A DNA stretch of 64,000 nucleotides from Phycomyces blakesleeanus NRRL 1555(-). Taxonomy: Eukaryota > Mucoromycota > Mucoromycetes > Mucorales > Phycomycetaceae. The stretch spans positions 306,816-370,815 of the forward strand of contig NW_017265170.1 of NCBI RefSeq assembly GCF_001638985.1. The letters are read 5' to 3'. This document shows, in pieces, positions 45,785 through 58,077 of the stretch (positions are counted from its first letter, which is position 1; each line of letters starts with the position of its first letter). Under the pieces are notes generated by a model that searched no databases, had not been told where the DNA came from, and was given only the letters and a program-made list of their open reading frames with translations. Made by a program: the position numbers and the translations under genes.

Positions 45785-48700
45785 TACTTGCATTTTTTGT
45801 AGACCCCAGAGGTTGTGTTCCTGGGAACTCCACACATTGGTACATATCGCCCTTCTTTTTTTGCATTCCTGCACTCTCTTTGAATTTTTCATTTGTAACC
45901 ATATTCTCCCTTGGTGTGTACCCTTCTTTGGGCTGGTATGTTTCAAGAAAGAACATTGTAAATAGATCGTCTCCTTTTGCGGTCATTTCTACTGTCGTCT
46001 TTGGTGTTTTCTTTGTGTATTTTCTTTTCTTTTTTGTTTGTATTTCTGACACACTCTGAGGTTCTGTTTCTGTCATGGCCACTTCCACTGCCGCTTCATC
46101 GTCTCCCTTGATGACCGTTTGATTTACACCCTTCTTCCTTGGCGTGTATTTTCTTTTGGTTTTTGGGATCATTTCGTGGCTATCATCGTCGCACTTGGCA
46201 TCCTTGGGATCTTTAGCATAACAGATATCTTGTCCATTGTCTGAATGAATCGTCTGATCTTCTGCCGGTCTTTTCTTTGTTGTTGCTCTTGGTCTAGTAG
46301 GCTTGGCTGTTTTCTTTTCTGGCTTTACATTCTCGCCAGATTCAACACTATCTTTTGAGACTTTCTCAGGCAAATCGCCTTTTTTTCTCTTTTTTGCTTC
46401 TTTCTTTGTTTCGAATGTCGATGGTAGATGGCGATGAGCACTTAAATTGAGACCGATACCAGCAATAGGAATTTGTTCTTTGGGTTCATATGTGTCTTTT
46501 GATAAGCTTATTTGTTCCGAGATAAGCTCTTTTGGTTGTTCTTTTTCTTTTTTTTAAAAAATAAATAAATAAATAAATTATTAAGTATTATTATTCAAAT
46601 TTGTTTGTTACCGTTCTTTGGTTCATGTTTTTCGATTGGAAACTATCATAAAGTAGATTGATTGTGGTTTAGATATGAAGTGGGGGACAATGATAATGAT
46701 AATAAAAAATTAAATTAAACTACTTACGGATCTAATTGTAAAATGAATTCCTTGGTTACGGAAGTCTTCTTTTATTAATGCACCTGGCTCGTGTTTGGGT
46801 TCGGGACTAGCTTGCTTTGATTCAGGGTTCGGTAAGTTTCTGAAATGAGAAGCCTGAGTTTCTTTGTTTATGATATGTAATACAATGCAATACAATGCAA
46901 TACAATGCAATGCAATGTACTGCCATGTAATATAATATAATATATATATAAATCTAATGTTTGTTACAGCAGAATATATATGTAAAGAAAAGGGTGAAAG
47001 AAGGGAAGGTTTGTGTGATTATATGTATGTATCGCTCTGTGTGTGTGTGAGAGAGAGAGAGAGAGAAAGCTGGGGGGAGGGAGAAGAGGAAGCACAGATT
47101 TCACAATAAGAATAGCACATATATCTTTAGATGACCGTAAATGGCTCATCCCAGGTAGGTTATTGTACAAAATATGTTTTGTAAAATAGTAAAAAGATTA
47201 CAAATTCCCAGTTACAACAGCCAAACAACAAGGCAACAAAAGGAAACAATATCCTATTGTGAGCACTAGGTTTGTTTTGTTTGTTTTTCTCTAGCTACTT
47301 GATATGTTTCTACTACTATTACTATTAACTCTATTGCTATAAAGTAATAAGTGAACACACATAGAGTCTGGTATCACACTATGTAACCCTTGGGACAAAA
47401 AGAAATCATATAATATATATATAGATACTTACAAAGTTTCGGCAGAAATATATACCAGGCTATCAAAGCAATCAATCGAACTCTGTTGTAAATCTAGGCT
47501 GTTCCAAAAGAATAAAGGGTTAATGATTATTATGGAACAAGTCTTGGGCTTTTAGTTTATCATATCTGCATACAATTTATTTGTCCATTCGTCTGCTGTA
47601 AGATTGGTTTGCTGATTCAAGTATATCCGACAGAGGTTTTTAAAGTAAGGTGGACAAACCACAAACTGATCGGGTTCTTCAACACTCGAGAGATAAATTG
47701 ATGTAGAGATTGATAGTCCAAGAAGACCCTGTAGCCTTGAATGAATAATTGAAGAAATGTAGACGTGGTTTAGTGCTTAATTATAAATAAATAAGATGCT
47801 TGAATGATTTGGGCTCTATACTTTACCATGCCATGCTCTCACCAATTGTCTCTTTGGGTTTACGATAATCCTTAAAATAAGAGTGTATGGGTTGATCAAC
47901 CGAGAATGGTTCCAATGACTTATTTAGAGTATTTCTGTAACACTCTAGTATCTTTTCTTGTCTACAAGCCGAACAAAAAAAAACAAAAAGAATTGGAAGA
48001 TGTGCTGTGTTTATCGATTTACAGTGTGTGCTTACTTTTCCATAGAAAACTCGAAAAAATTAGGAATATCTCCATAAATTGCCTTTTCATCAATCAACAT
48101 AACTAAAGCTCTAAAAGAATTATAAGGTATGTATAGATGAGATTGTTGAGTATCAAGCGAAATACCAGTTAAATGTATCTATCTATCTATCAATGTACAC
48201 CATCATCTTACTGTCTAGATGTGGATATTGTACTCTGCCAGCTCTGAAGAACATTGAGAAATGTAAAGTGAAATACAAGACCATCGTTTTCTGACCAGGT
48301 TCCAAACTTTTTATCTATTTTTACAAATAAAGCCTACAGATCCCAGATTACTATCATTGCTTATCAGGAATATATATATATATTAAAAGAAAAAAGACAT
48401 AATCGATTACCTGTCTTGTAAATGGTGAAAATGGTGGGTCTGCAATGGTAGACAGAGGAAGATCTTGGTGGGACACAATCTGTTCTTTTGGCAATACGAT
48501 ATCTGCATAGGCATCTGTGAATGGAACACTGCACTGCTTGCTCCATTCGAGAACTTTTGGATGACTGCGATATGTATTCAGTAGATAGGCTGCAGATCCA
48601 AGTAAGAGCTTGGATTGAAATAGGCCTGATCGAATAACGCAATGGATGATGTGGATAGTAGAACGAAGCTGACAAAGGAATTTCAAAAAATCTCTTATTT

Positions 48701-49179
48701 TGATACTCGAGTGTGCTTCCATAAAATAGATTACAAGTGGGCGGTTGCTATGCTAATTAATTAATTTTTAAATGAAAATCGGTCAATAATACAATATAGT
48801 ATATAAAAATATTAAAGTGGGGGAAAGAAGACCATATGCATGTGTGTGTATGTGTGCATTTTTTTTTTTTAAAAAAAATTAATAAATAAATAAATTAATA
48901 AATAAATAAATAAATAAATACAAATATCAACAAGCCTTTTCTTTCTTATTTTTTTTATCTATCTATCAAAACATATACACATACACGCACAAATCAATCA
49001 TTACTTACAGTATCGAGATGGCTCGCTAAAGAAAGAACCATAGGTCTAATGCGTGGTAAATCCAAATGTAGATCGGGACAATAAATGTCATGTGTTTGTT
49101 TGAAATGAAGATGGTAGTAAAGATTAGCTACTGCAGGAGTAGCATGAAGCCAAACGATCTCATTGTTTGGTAATGACAT
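45340..49179 (-). CDS. Large multi-exon protein of unknown function with Lys-rich, AT-hook-like C-terminal half
   Basis: Ten minus-strand exons join in consistent phase: 49179-49009, 48752-48411, 48333-48212, 48110-48036, 47961-47827, 47735-47574, 47498-47433, 46839-46728, 46642-46612, 46546-45788. The terminal exon lies near 45653-45340, but its phase with the previous one is unresolved. The N-terminal half (about 350 residues) looks globular and helical (IVWLHATPAVANLYYHLHF, RPLVIYFMEAHSSIKIRDFL, FGTWSENDGLVFHFTFLN). The C-terminal half is highly charged, with AT-hook-like patches (TRPRATTKKRP, KRKYTPRKKG, KKKRKYTKK) and a final DYDSDATDDG that occurs twice. A nuclear, DNA- or chromatin-associated role is a guess from composition. 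A splice acceptor just upstream of 49179 hints at a further 5' exon. No family recognised. Confidence 0.55.
46878..46916. repeat. ATACAATGCA decamer-type microsatellite in an intron
   Basis: About four copies of a 10-nt word (AATACAATGC) ending in AATGC variants, inside the 593-nt intron between two exons of the 45-49 kb gene. Confidence 0.7.
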
Positions 49180-49828
49180 TATGTTTGGATTCCACTGAAA
49201 AAGTAATTAAAATTTAAATTTACAAAAGCCGTTGAATATCTTATATAGAACATGTATGCATATATAATATTTCGTATTTTATTTTATTGTACTGTACTGT
49301 ACTGTATTGTACTTTATATACACATTTAAATGTATGCGTAAAATGCGTGTGGACTTTCTTTTCTTGTAAAAACAAGACTGCTCCAATTAATCCTCAATTG
49401 AACTTCTTTATGCTTTAACTCTAACAAAGAAGAAGTAAAGAAAAAAGATGATCTGAACAGACTAAACAAGTCCAAAAAAAATCCTGTGTATATGGATCTT
49501 GAAGACTCATTAAAGATTAGCTACCAAGCATAAGTAAAGAACAAAATAATAATAATAATGGACTCATTACATAAAAGACGGTTACAATAGGATATGAATG
49601 GTGATCGTAATGTTGTACAATTGTATATCATTTCACCACCCGGTTACTCTTCTCACCAAACGACCTTTTTTCTTTTCTCTTGTGCTCTATATCTATCTAT
49701 CTTTCTTTTTCTCTTTCTTTGTTTTATACACATCCTTTCGATTGGTTCCTCGTTTATTTGATTTCTTATATAAATTTTCTTGTACTTCTTTTCGCTCGCA
49801 TTTCCTCTCATTAGTGTTTGAATTCCCA

Positions 49829-50011
49829 ATGGAAATCTCTCGAATTCCTAATGCTGCCTTGCAAAAGTATATTTTTGGCTCTTATGCCCTCGGAAAGTTG
49901 ATCTTGAGTGGTAACGATAAGCTGCAATTTAATTCATTTATCAAAAAAAAAAAAAAAGAACGAAAGAAAGACGATTTTCAAAGAGAAATAAAGGAGACGA
50001 CTAATATATGA
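49829..50011 (+). CDS. Upstream ORF overlapping the start of the next gene
   Basis: A 60-codon frame starts ATG at 49829 (MEISRIPNAALQKYIFGSYA) and ends in a Lys-rich stretch; its TGA overlaps the ATG at 50008 as ATGA. The first 37 residues look like ordinary protein; the end is a homopolymer translation. It could be a regulatory upstream ORF, a tiny separate gene with an unseen intron, or chance. Confidence 0.3.
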   Translation: MEISRIPNAALQKYIFGSYALGKLILSGNDKLQFNSFIKKKKKERKKDDFQREIKETTNI

Positions 50012-50753
50012 GAATTTTGCAATTTTTTTCTTTTCTCTATCTCTTATTGTATTTCTCCCGTACTTTGCTTATCGTTATATACACATTGGTTATTCTACTG
50101 TTAAACCAATTGCTTGTTTTTTTTAAATTCCTCTCTCTTTTTTTTGCTTTCTTTTGGTATGTTTTCAATGAGATTATTGTACGATTTTATAGCTTTCGAA
50201 TCAAGTGGCTATGATTTATGATTATTCTGTTTGTTTGTACAAATATAGTCAATCTTTAATGGGGTGTGTATGTAGTCCAGGCAGCAGCCATACCAGAAAG
50301 TAGCATCAGCAATGCGCATTCAATGGTGTCAGGTAAACCAAAAAAAAAGTTGTATAACAGTAATAAGAATTAAATGAATTAGATGATTTATACAAATTGG
50401 TCTAATTTATATTAATTTATATTAATTTATATTATTAATATATTACACTATACATTTTTATTAACCTTATTGTTATCATATTATTTGCTATGGTTACTAT
50501 AATTCTTCTTTGTTCTTTTTAGCTTCTCCAACAGACATGGGAGTACCTACCACTACAGCCCAGCAGCATATTGTATCTGGTTCTACAATGAGTCTTGCAA
50601 CCAGTGGAATCTCAGCAGATCTTACTGGTCTCGATCTCTCGCCACTCTATGGGTCTGCTACACCAACAATCAATTCTCTTGCCTCATCCCAGCCTACTAT
50701 ACCCGCAACCATATCAGCCTCGGCCTCAATTGAAAATTGTGGACAGTCTGGTA

Positions 50754-50794
<41 letters not shown>

Positions 50795-52106
50795 GTGTAC
50801 TTGACTTTCTTGGATTTCATTAGGCTGTTCTACCAAACCCTCTCAGACGGTTGTGAGTATAGCCACCACGACTGGTTTGACCGGATCGTCAGAGAATTCG
50901 ACCTCTGGGGGCCTGAGTACGGGCGCAATTGCAGGTATTGCAGTCGGCTCTGGTGTCTTGGTGCTCTTTGCCTTGTTCTGTTTCTGGAGAACAAAGCGCA
51001 GAAAGCCAAAGTTCGATCGTGGACGAGGTATCACACCATCCATGTTCTTTGACAATACCCAATCCCGTCAATCGCAGAACCCTCAGAATCTTCAGACAAA
51101 GGAAGGATCTTCTGGTGATCGATTGAGTGCCTATTCATTCACATCCCCAAATGCTGCATTTGGTTACTGCCCACAACCACTTTCTGAAAAGACAACAGCA
51201 ATGTTGGACCAGATGTACAATATTAAACAATACAACAATCCAAATTCAACAGCAGCCACGGCAGCGGCAGCAGCAGCAGCAGCAGCATTGGGAAAGAATG
51301 ATGTGCCTGGAAAGAGTACAGCTCGTTTGTCAAAATACAATTACCTCACCCAAGTATTTTCGCAGATGCGTGCATCGACTGCAGAAGAGCAAATACAGCA
51401 ACAACAGCAACAACAGCAACAACAGTCATCTGTCAAGGTGAGACAGGTGCGTGAGAAAGATATGACCGACCAACCTGAAATGAGATCTAGCGGCCCTGAT
51501 CGAACCCTGCATGAATCTACTGTGCTCGGACCACATCAACCGGAAGATGATCGAGGTTTATCAGTGAACAGATCGATAGTAGAGATGGCCAAATTGAACT
51601 CTACTTTCAATAATATCAATACTGATAATAATAACCCTGGTGCTGGAGGTGGAAATGGAAACGGTTCAAAGTTTGGAGATGTTCCAGCAATATCTGTCAG
51701 TCCACCACCACCACCACCGACAACAGCAACAACAGGAGGAGGAGGAGGAGGAGGAGGAGGAATTAGATCTACAGAGACATTACAGCAACCTCAAAAGTAT
51801 CAATATCAATATCAAAACCAAAGTCGAAATCCATTCCAGTCACATCCACAGCAGCAACAGCAGCAAACACCCCCACGAATTGCGGTGTACAATGAACATG
51901 ATGAACAAAAGGAAATTATCGATCCTTACCGTGGAATTGTGAACGGACGGGACAGTATGATGTCAGAAGTTAGTCAGTACAGTACCTTTTCGACTGATAC
52001 CAACCCATTCCGTGCCTCTACTGGTAGTGCAGACTCTGTGACTTTGCCTTATATTCCCCAGCAGCCACAGCCTGTTGTTCATTCCCAACGATACGAGTAT
52101 ATTTAA
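50008..52106 (+). CDS. Single-pass surface protein with signal peptide and long low-complexity tail
   Basis: Four exons, 50008-50059, 50276-50332, 50523-50750 and 50824-52106, join in phase to 539 residues. Exon 1 plus the beginning of exon 2 makes a clean signal peptide (MRILQFFSFLYLLLYFSLQA). A Ser/Thr-rich, probably O-glycosylated ectodomain of about 120 residues follows, with two Cys. A transmembrane helix lies near 145-166 (GAIAGIAVGSGVLVLFALFC), then a basic stop (RTKRRKPKFDRGRG). The cytosolic tail of about 370 residues carries runs of Ala, Gln, Pro and Gly, with tyrosine-containing segments. This is the layout of fungal Mid2/Wsc-type wall-stress sensors, but there is no WSC domain and similarity to a named family is not established. 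The exon 1 donor (CCC|GTACTT) is weak but required by phase. Confidence 0.6.
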
Positions 52107-53852
52107 AGCCCCTCTTATACTCTTCTTATATTGATCTACGTACTTATTTATCCTTTACCTTTACCTTTATCTTTAGTATTTAATTAATTTATTTATTTAT
52201 TTTTCTTAATTATATTACACTTATTCATTACTACCCTTTATTAATTATATATATATATATATATTTATTTATTTATTTTAACTCTTTGTGCTAGCAAATC
52301 AATAATTGAATAATTGAAATCAGAATACACAGGCATACGTATATGTTAATCGTAAACCAAGGGCGTCAATTGAAATACTTTATCGCTGGTCAAAATAATA
52401 ATAAGCAATAAAACAAAATAAAAAAAAAAGGAAAAACCACTAATATCTCTTGTTACTCAAGAAACTCAAAAGTATAGTATTTTACAGTAGAATAAAAGAA
52501 TTTGTCTCTTTATTTTGATATCTTTTAGTGTATTGTTGCTCCTTCTTTTTTTTTTGACTAAAATTAAAGATTATCTAACAGGGAAAATGATAGCAATGGA
52601 GTGTTAATTTTATATATATATATACAGATACACATATATAGACATAGATATAGATATAGATAGGTAGATAGCTATGCAGATAGATAGATAGATAGATAGA
52701 TAGATAGGTAGATAGATAGATAGATAGGCAAATAGATAGATACTTAAGAGTACAAATTAAAGGGGTGAATAAGAAGGTTGGTCATGATTTTCTTGGTCTT
52801 GTAATTGAATAGAATATAGTTCTTTATAAAAGAGACAGAGACCAATTCAAGATCTAATTGAGTTGATTTAATCAAGAAAGAAGCAGGCAGCTTACAAGAT
52901 TCTTCTTCTTCTTCTTTAACATTTGATATGTAACAATCGGTTAAATATGTATACTTTACACACACAAAAACTTTATACAAGATTTTCTATACAGCTAATA
53001 AACACAGATCAATATAATGGCATTTAATTCAACATGTGAAGAACTTACAACCATCGTTATTATTATTATTATATGTATTTTAGAAGAACGTATAATATAA
53101 ATATTTATATAAAAAATATCTTGTACTTGGTTAGTTGAGATCTATAAAAAAAATATTCCCAAAGAGAAAAAAAAAATTATATATGTGTGTGTGTTACGAT
53201 GTACAGACTGTTTCTTTTTGTTGCTGCTGCTGTTGTATTTGTTGTAGCTGTAAATTATTATTATTATTATTATTTGGTGCGTATAAAATGTTAATATTGT
53301 GCTCAAATCTTGATCAAAACACGAGGAAAATTGGAAAATCTTTCTTCACTTTTTATATATATAAATAAATCGATTGACATGTTATTCAAATTGTTTGAAG
53401 GGGGGAAGTTTTGTATTGTGTGAGAGAGTGAGGGAATTTATGACGCATGGCTATACACAGAATTTGGGAGAAAACCATAAAGAATATAAAATAATATAAA
53501 ATATACATAAGCAAAAAATAAAAATAAAAATAAAATTCAAAGAACAAAAGGGGGATAGAGAAGCGGGGTAGCATAAAGAAATGGAAGAAGAAGAAGACCA
53601 AAAAAAAAAGGCATGAATAAAAGACACAGACACAGACACAGGTACAAACACAAGCACAGGCACAGGCACAGGCACAGGCACACATAAAAGAGATTGATAG
53701 AAAAAATATATATTATAGATTGAGGACTTTGTACAGGTTATATAAAATGGATTTGTGTGTGTGCAGTATGTAGTGTGTATAGTGTGTAGTGTGTGCAGTG
53801 TGTAGTGTGTAGTGTGTGTGTGGTGTATATAAGTGTGTGTTTTTTGAATGCT
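52107..53852. repeat. Intergenic region with GATA and CA-type microsatellites
   Basis: No gene seen. A (GATA)n array runs from about 52640 to 52741 with few interruptions. CAGG/CACA words lie at 53628-53690 and GTGTGTAGT words at 53756-53840; frames open across the latter encode only Thr/His/Leu repeats and are artefacts. Confidence 0.7.
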
Positions 53853-56800
53853 TTAAAAGGTATGGAAAAAGTCTGTCTGGTATACAAGACCATCATTCCG
53901 TACCAGCAGCAGCGGTAGTCTTCGGTTGGGACCAATGCTACCGTCTATCACGAGTTCTTCATCTATTGTGGTAGCCAGACTTGTCTCAAGGATGTGAGTG
54001 TCCGGCACTACACAGCGAATAGATTCTCTGGACTGATAATCTGTCTTGGCTTCAATGTCACCAAACCACACCTTAAGATCTCTTGTGATATGTTCGCCAG
54101 TAAGAGTAAGAAGATCACCTCCATTGCTACTACTGTTTATATTGCTACCATTACAGGAAGTGGTTGATGACATTGTCAAGTTGTTGATGATTGGGAAATG
54201 TGCTAGTCCAGATTGCGTGCGTGCGATATCGGGTGTCCAAAATGTGTAAGATGCGCAGTCCGTGCCAACAATAGTCCAGACAGCTGCATCAGACACATCT
54301 TCGGTCCAGCAACTGCCGTCCAGAGACAAGTCTTGCGCGGTTGCACTATTACGCCGAGATGGTTCTACAGGTCGTTTTGGGGCTTCAGGTTTGTGGAGTG
54401 TACGGGTGCTTGTGGTACGATGCATGCCGACAGCATCGTTTAGACAGGCAAGATAAGAAACCGGCTGGCAGGAATTAGGAAGGTTCCAAGATGAGGTAGA
54501 CAGCAAAAACGGTTGACTGATGTTGTTGTTACTATTCGTCTCACAATCGGTATTGTCATTATTACTATCACTGCTCTTGGTAGTATTGACCGAATGGGCT
54601 GACGGATCCTGAACGATTTGAAAAGCGATCTTGTGTAATTGAGAGACCGGATCACCGAGTACCTCGTCACCGCACTCACCGCCGCCGCCGATGCCGCCGC
54701 CACTGCCACTGCCACTGCCATTCCCATTACCATTAGATCTGTCAATTCGACTGCCACCAAGAGCCATCGAGCCTCGATCGACTTTGCGGATCACCATCAC
54801 TGGACTAACCAGACCAGTTGAGACACACTGGAGTACGACAGGCTGGTTGTAATGAATTGCAATCGGACCTCCCTTTGCCTTGAGAGCAATGGCAGGAGGA
54901 GGAGGACTATATTTATTCTTCATAGACTGATTGAGTTGATCTTTGGTGTTGTGGGGTTCGGTTGACTGATGTTGAGTGTCAACAATCCAGACAACAAAGG
55001 GATCCCACTGGCCAGTCCGAGCCACAAAGCAAGTTCCGTTTGTGTCTGCGACTGGAAGACCGTTTGTTGGTTGATTGTTGCGGGACACGCCAAGATATTT
55101 GGTTGACACTGTCTGGGAACGGATACGATTGAATAGAGAAATCGTTGTACCATGATGAATACAAACTATATAAATTTTTATTTTTATTAATTTATTGCTA
55201 TGGTGATGATCATTCCATTGTAAATGTTATTTTATTTTAATGATTACTAATTTTAAATTTTAATTTTTTTTTCTTAAAAAAAAAAAAAAAAACTTACGGT
55301 CCATGTTCTTTGCACTCTGTCTTTTCTTGGAGGGCTTTGAAATGACCTTGATTCCTTTGGAGGCAAGTGTGCCCAAAATGAGTCCATTGCCAAGCTGTAT
55401 TTTAACCAGGACCTCGACACGTTTGCGCTTTTCATCTGCATCGTTGATGTGCAGTTGTTTGGATACGCATTTGCCCGAGATTGTCTGGGTTTCACCCAAT
55501 ACACAGGCCGTGGCTGCCATGGACGCCGCGCTATCAAGGAGTGCGCCCTGCTGATTGTGCCACTCGAGTACGCCTGTCTGGCTGGTCGCTTCTCCTGAAA
55601 TCTGGATTGTGAGCTTTGCTGGAGTCGCCCTCGAAGCTTGTTGCTCGTGAGACCACCAATCTGCGCCTGTCAGAAGGGTAGTGGGAGGAGGGCATAAGAA
55701 TCTATTATTCATTCATTTATTCATTTATTCAAATAATTAATTAATTAATTAATTAATTAATTGGATTTTAGATACCAATAAAAATATTCAATAGTAAACG
55801 AATAAAAGAAGTGTATGATGATTATGATTATGGTTATGATTACGATCATTTGAATTCTTTGTTTGTTTGTTTGTTTGTTTGTGTGTGTAGGTGTAGGTGT
55901 ACGTGTACGTGTACGCTTGTTTATCAGCAACTGATAACCAAAAAATCAAACTTTCTTTTTTTCTCTTATACACACACACACAAAAACAAAGAATTCAATG
56001 CGAATCAAATCAAATCAAATCAAATCAAATGCACGCGATTGTACAGCAAGAAAATAAAAAAATAAAATAAAGGGAAAACTAATAATCTTTACTATCATTT
56101 TTTTTCTTAGTTTACCTTTTTTCGGTTCCGTAGCTTTTTTGGGCAACTTTGCTAGTTAGGATCATCACTGTGCGTTCGTTCGTTGGAACGAGGCCTTGAT
56201 TACGTGAAACGAGATACTGCTGAAGAAGGGGCTTAAATGAGGTCGGGGACTGGGAGAGCTCAGCAGTGCAGCGAATCGGCTCGAACATGGAATTGGCCTG
56301 CAGCGGAGTGGGGGGAGAAGGCGATGGAGAAAGAGAAAAGGGCGAGTTTGGTGGTGATGCTAGGGTTGGTGGGACTACAACAGTCCGTCGCGGGCGTTTG
56401 ATGTTGTTTTCAGTAAAGCTGATGTCAGTAGTAGTTGTAGTTGTAGTTGTAGTTGAGTTGGTGTCATCGGCCAGGATCGAGGGCGAGATTGTCGAGTCTT
56501 GGAGTGGCTGAAGTGAAAGAAAGTCGTCTGGAGATAGACAGGAAGGGTCCATAAACGGCAGCATCATGATTTCCTTGGTTGACATCTGGGGAGGGTCGTC
56601 CTGGAGTGACTGAAGGAAGGATTGATGGTTTGAGAGCGAGAGTGAAAGCGAGAGTGCTCTTCTTGGGATACCCCTTTCTAATGCTGGCGAATCAAATGTA
56701 GGTTGTGGGTTGATCGGTGGTGGGGCCCATGCAGCACCGAGTAGTTGTTGAAAGTCTGCGTCCCACTTGGACATATCAAACTCTTGCTTAAACATGTCCA

Positions 56801-57023
56801 TGGAGTGGAAGTCTAGTTCTCCTACGGCAACTGAGTGGCGTCTAGAGTGGGAGCCTGAGATGTCCTGCTGGGTGAGAGTGAAGTCATGAAAGGTGGCGAG
56901 GGGATCTACTGAGATCGGAGCAGGGGGCACAGGAGAACTGGGAGAGGAATAGACATAATCTGACCACTGTGTGTCCTCAAGCTTTCTCTTGCGACAAAAT
57001 GAATCAAACATGGCATCGTACAT
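53853..57023 (-). CDS. CSL-family transcription factor (CBF1/RBP-J/Su(H)/LAG-1)
   Basis: Three exons on the minus strand, 57023-56116, 55701-55298 and 55165-53853, join in phase to 874 residues. The N-terminal 270 residues are Ser/Pro/Thr-rich and disordered. The N-terminal Rel-like DNA-binding domain begins LLQQYLVSRNQGLVPTNERT and has the signature AQKSYGTEKR-FLCPPPT across intron 1. Next come LASKGIKVISKPSKKRQS and the beta-trefoil region (TISLFNRIRSQTVSTKYL, HYNQPVVLQCVSTGLVSPVM). A C-terminal TIG/IPT fold follows (GGDLLTLTGEHITRDLKVWFG). Low-complexity inserts (Gly/Ser near NGNGSGSGSGG and Asn/Ser) interrupt the beta-trefoil, common in fungal CSLs. Family members bind TGGGAA-like sites as repressors or activators. 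Fungi lack Notch, so it acts without that pathway; in fission yeast relatives regulate cell adhesion and division. Confidence 0.92.
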
Positions 57024-57691
57024 GGTCGCCAGCGAGCAGAATATAGAAAAATTATTATTAATAAAAATAAAATAAAATATTTATATATATATATATATAA
57101 AAAGAGCCAAAAGAATATAGTAATATTTATATAGAAAACAAACAAAAAAAAGAAGAAGAAGAAGAACAAGAAGAAGAAGAGTTATAACAACCAAAAGGAA
57201 AACCGCCAGAATTTAACCATAACGCCTTGTCGCACGGGACTCCCCATATCTACACAACGTTTGTGTCTCAAAGACGAAGTTGCGGCACCTCAAAGACGAT
57301 GTATTATATATATATAAAAAAAATAATCTACAAATCCAATTTCTTTTTTTTTTTTCACCCCACACTTTACGAGATAACCAATCAAACGTCTTCAAATCAA
57401 GTTTCTTTCCATCTCTGTCATTTGCGGGGTGCCTACATTATTCTTCCAAATAAAAAATCCCACATGACAGACGTCTGTACTTCTTTAACCTAGTCCCCCA
57501 TTTTCCCACCTGATTTCCCGCCTTTCTTGCCATATCATTTTAGCCGAATGGGCGGGTCACACAAAATAGCTCCACATCCATTTCCTCATTCACTTGTCCT
57601 CTTTATTTTACTCTTTTTATTTTAAACCATGTATAAAATAATAGAATAACAACAACAAAAAAAAAAGAAAGAAAGAAAGAATACATTTCCT

Positions 57692-58022
57692 TCAAGCAAA
57701 CTAAAATAAAACAAAAATAAAAAATAAAATATTTTTTTTGGTCAGTGTCACTCCAAAAATAATAATAACTAAGAACACAAAGTATCCATGTCATCACTGT
57801 ACTCCATCCTTAATTCCCCCATCTCCACTTACCTGAGAAAGGTAACTCTCGGCCACATTACGAGCACGCGTATTGACGCTCAATTTCATCTCTGAAATTT
57901 CCTTGTCAACCTCTTCCATAAAATGCACAATGAAATCAACCAATTTGTGTTTCAACATTTGTTCAGTGTGGCTATTGGTAATCAGGAACGAAATATCATA
58001 ACCCTACAAGAACAATATCAGC

Positions 58023-58077
<55 letters not shown>

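Noticed and set aside
53738..53935. Thr/His-rich ORF next to the CSL gene
   Set aside because: A reading of the GTGTGTAGT microsatellite.
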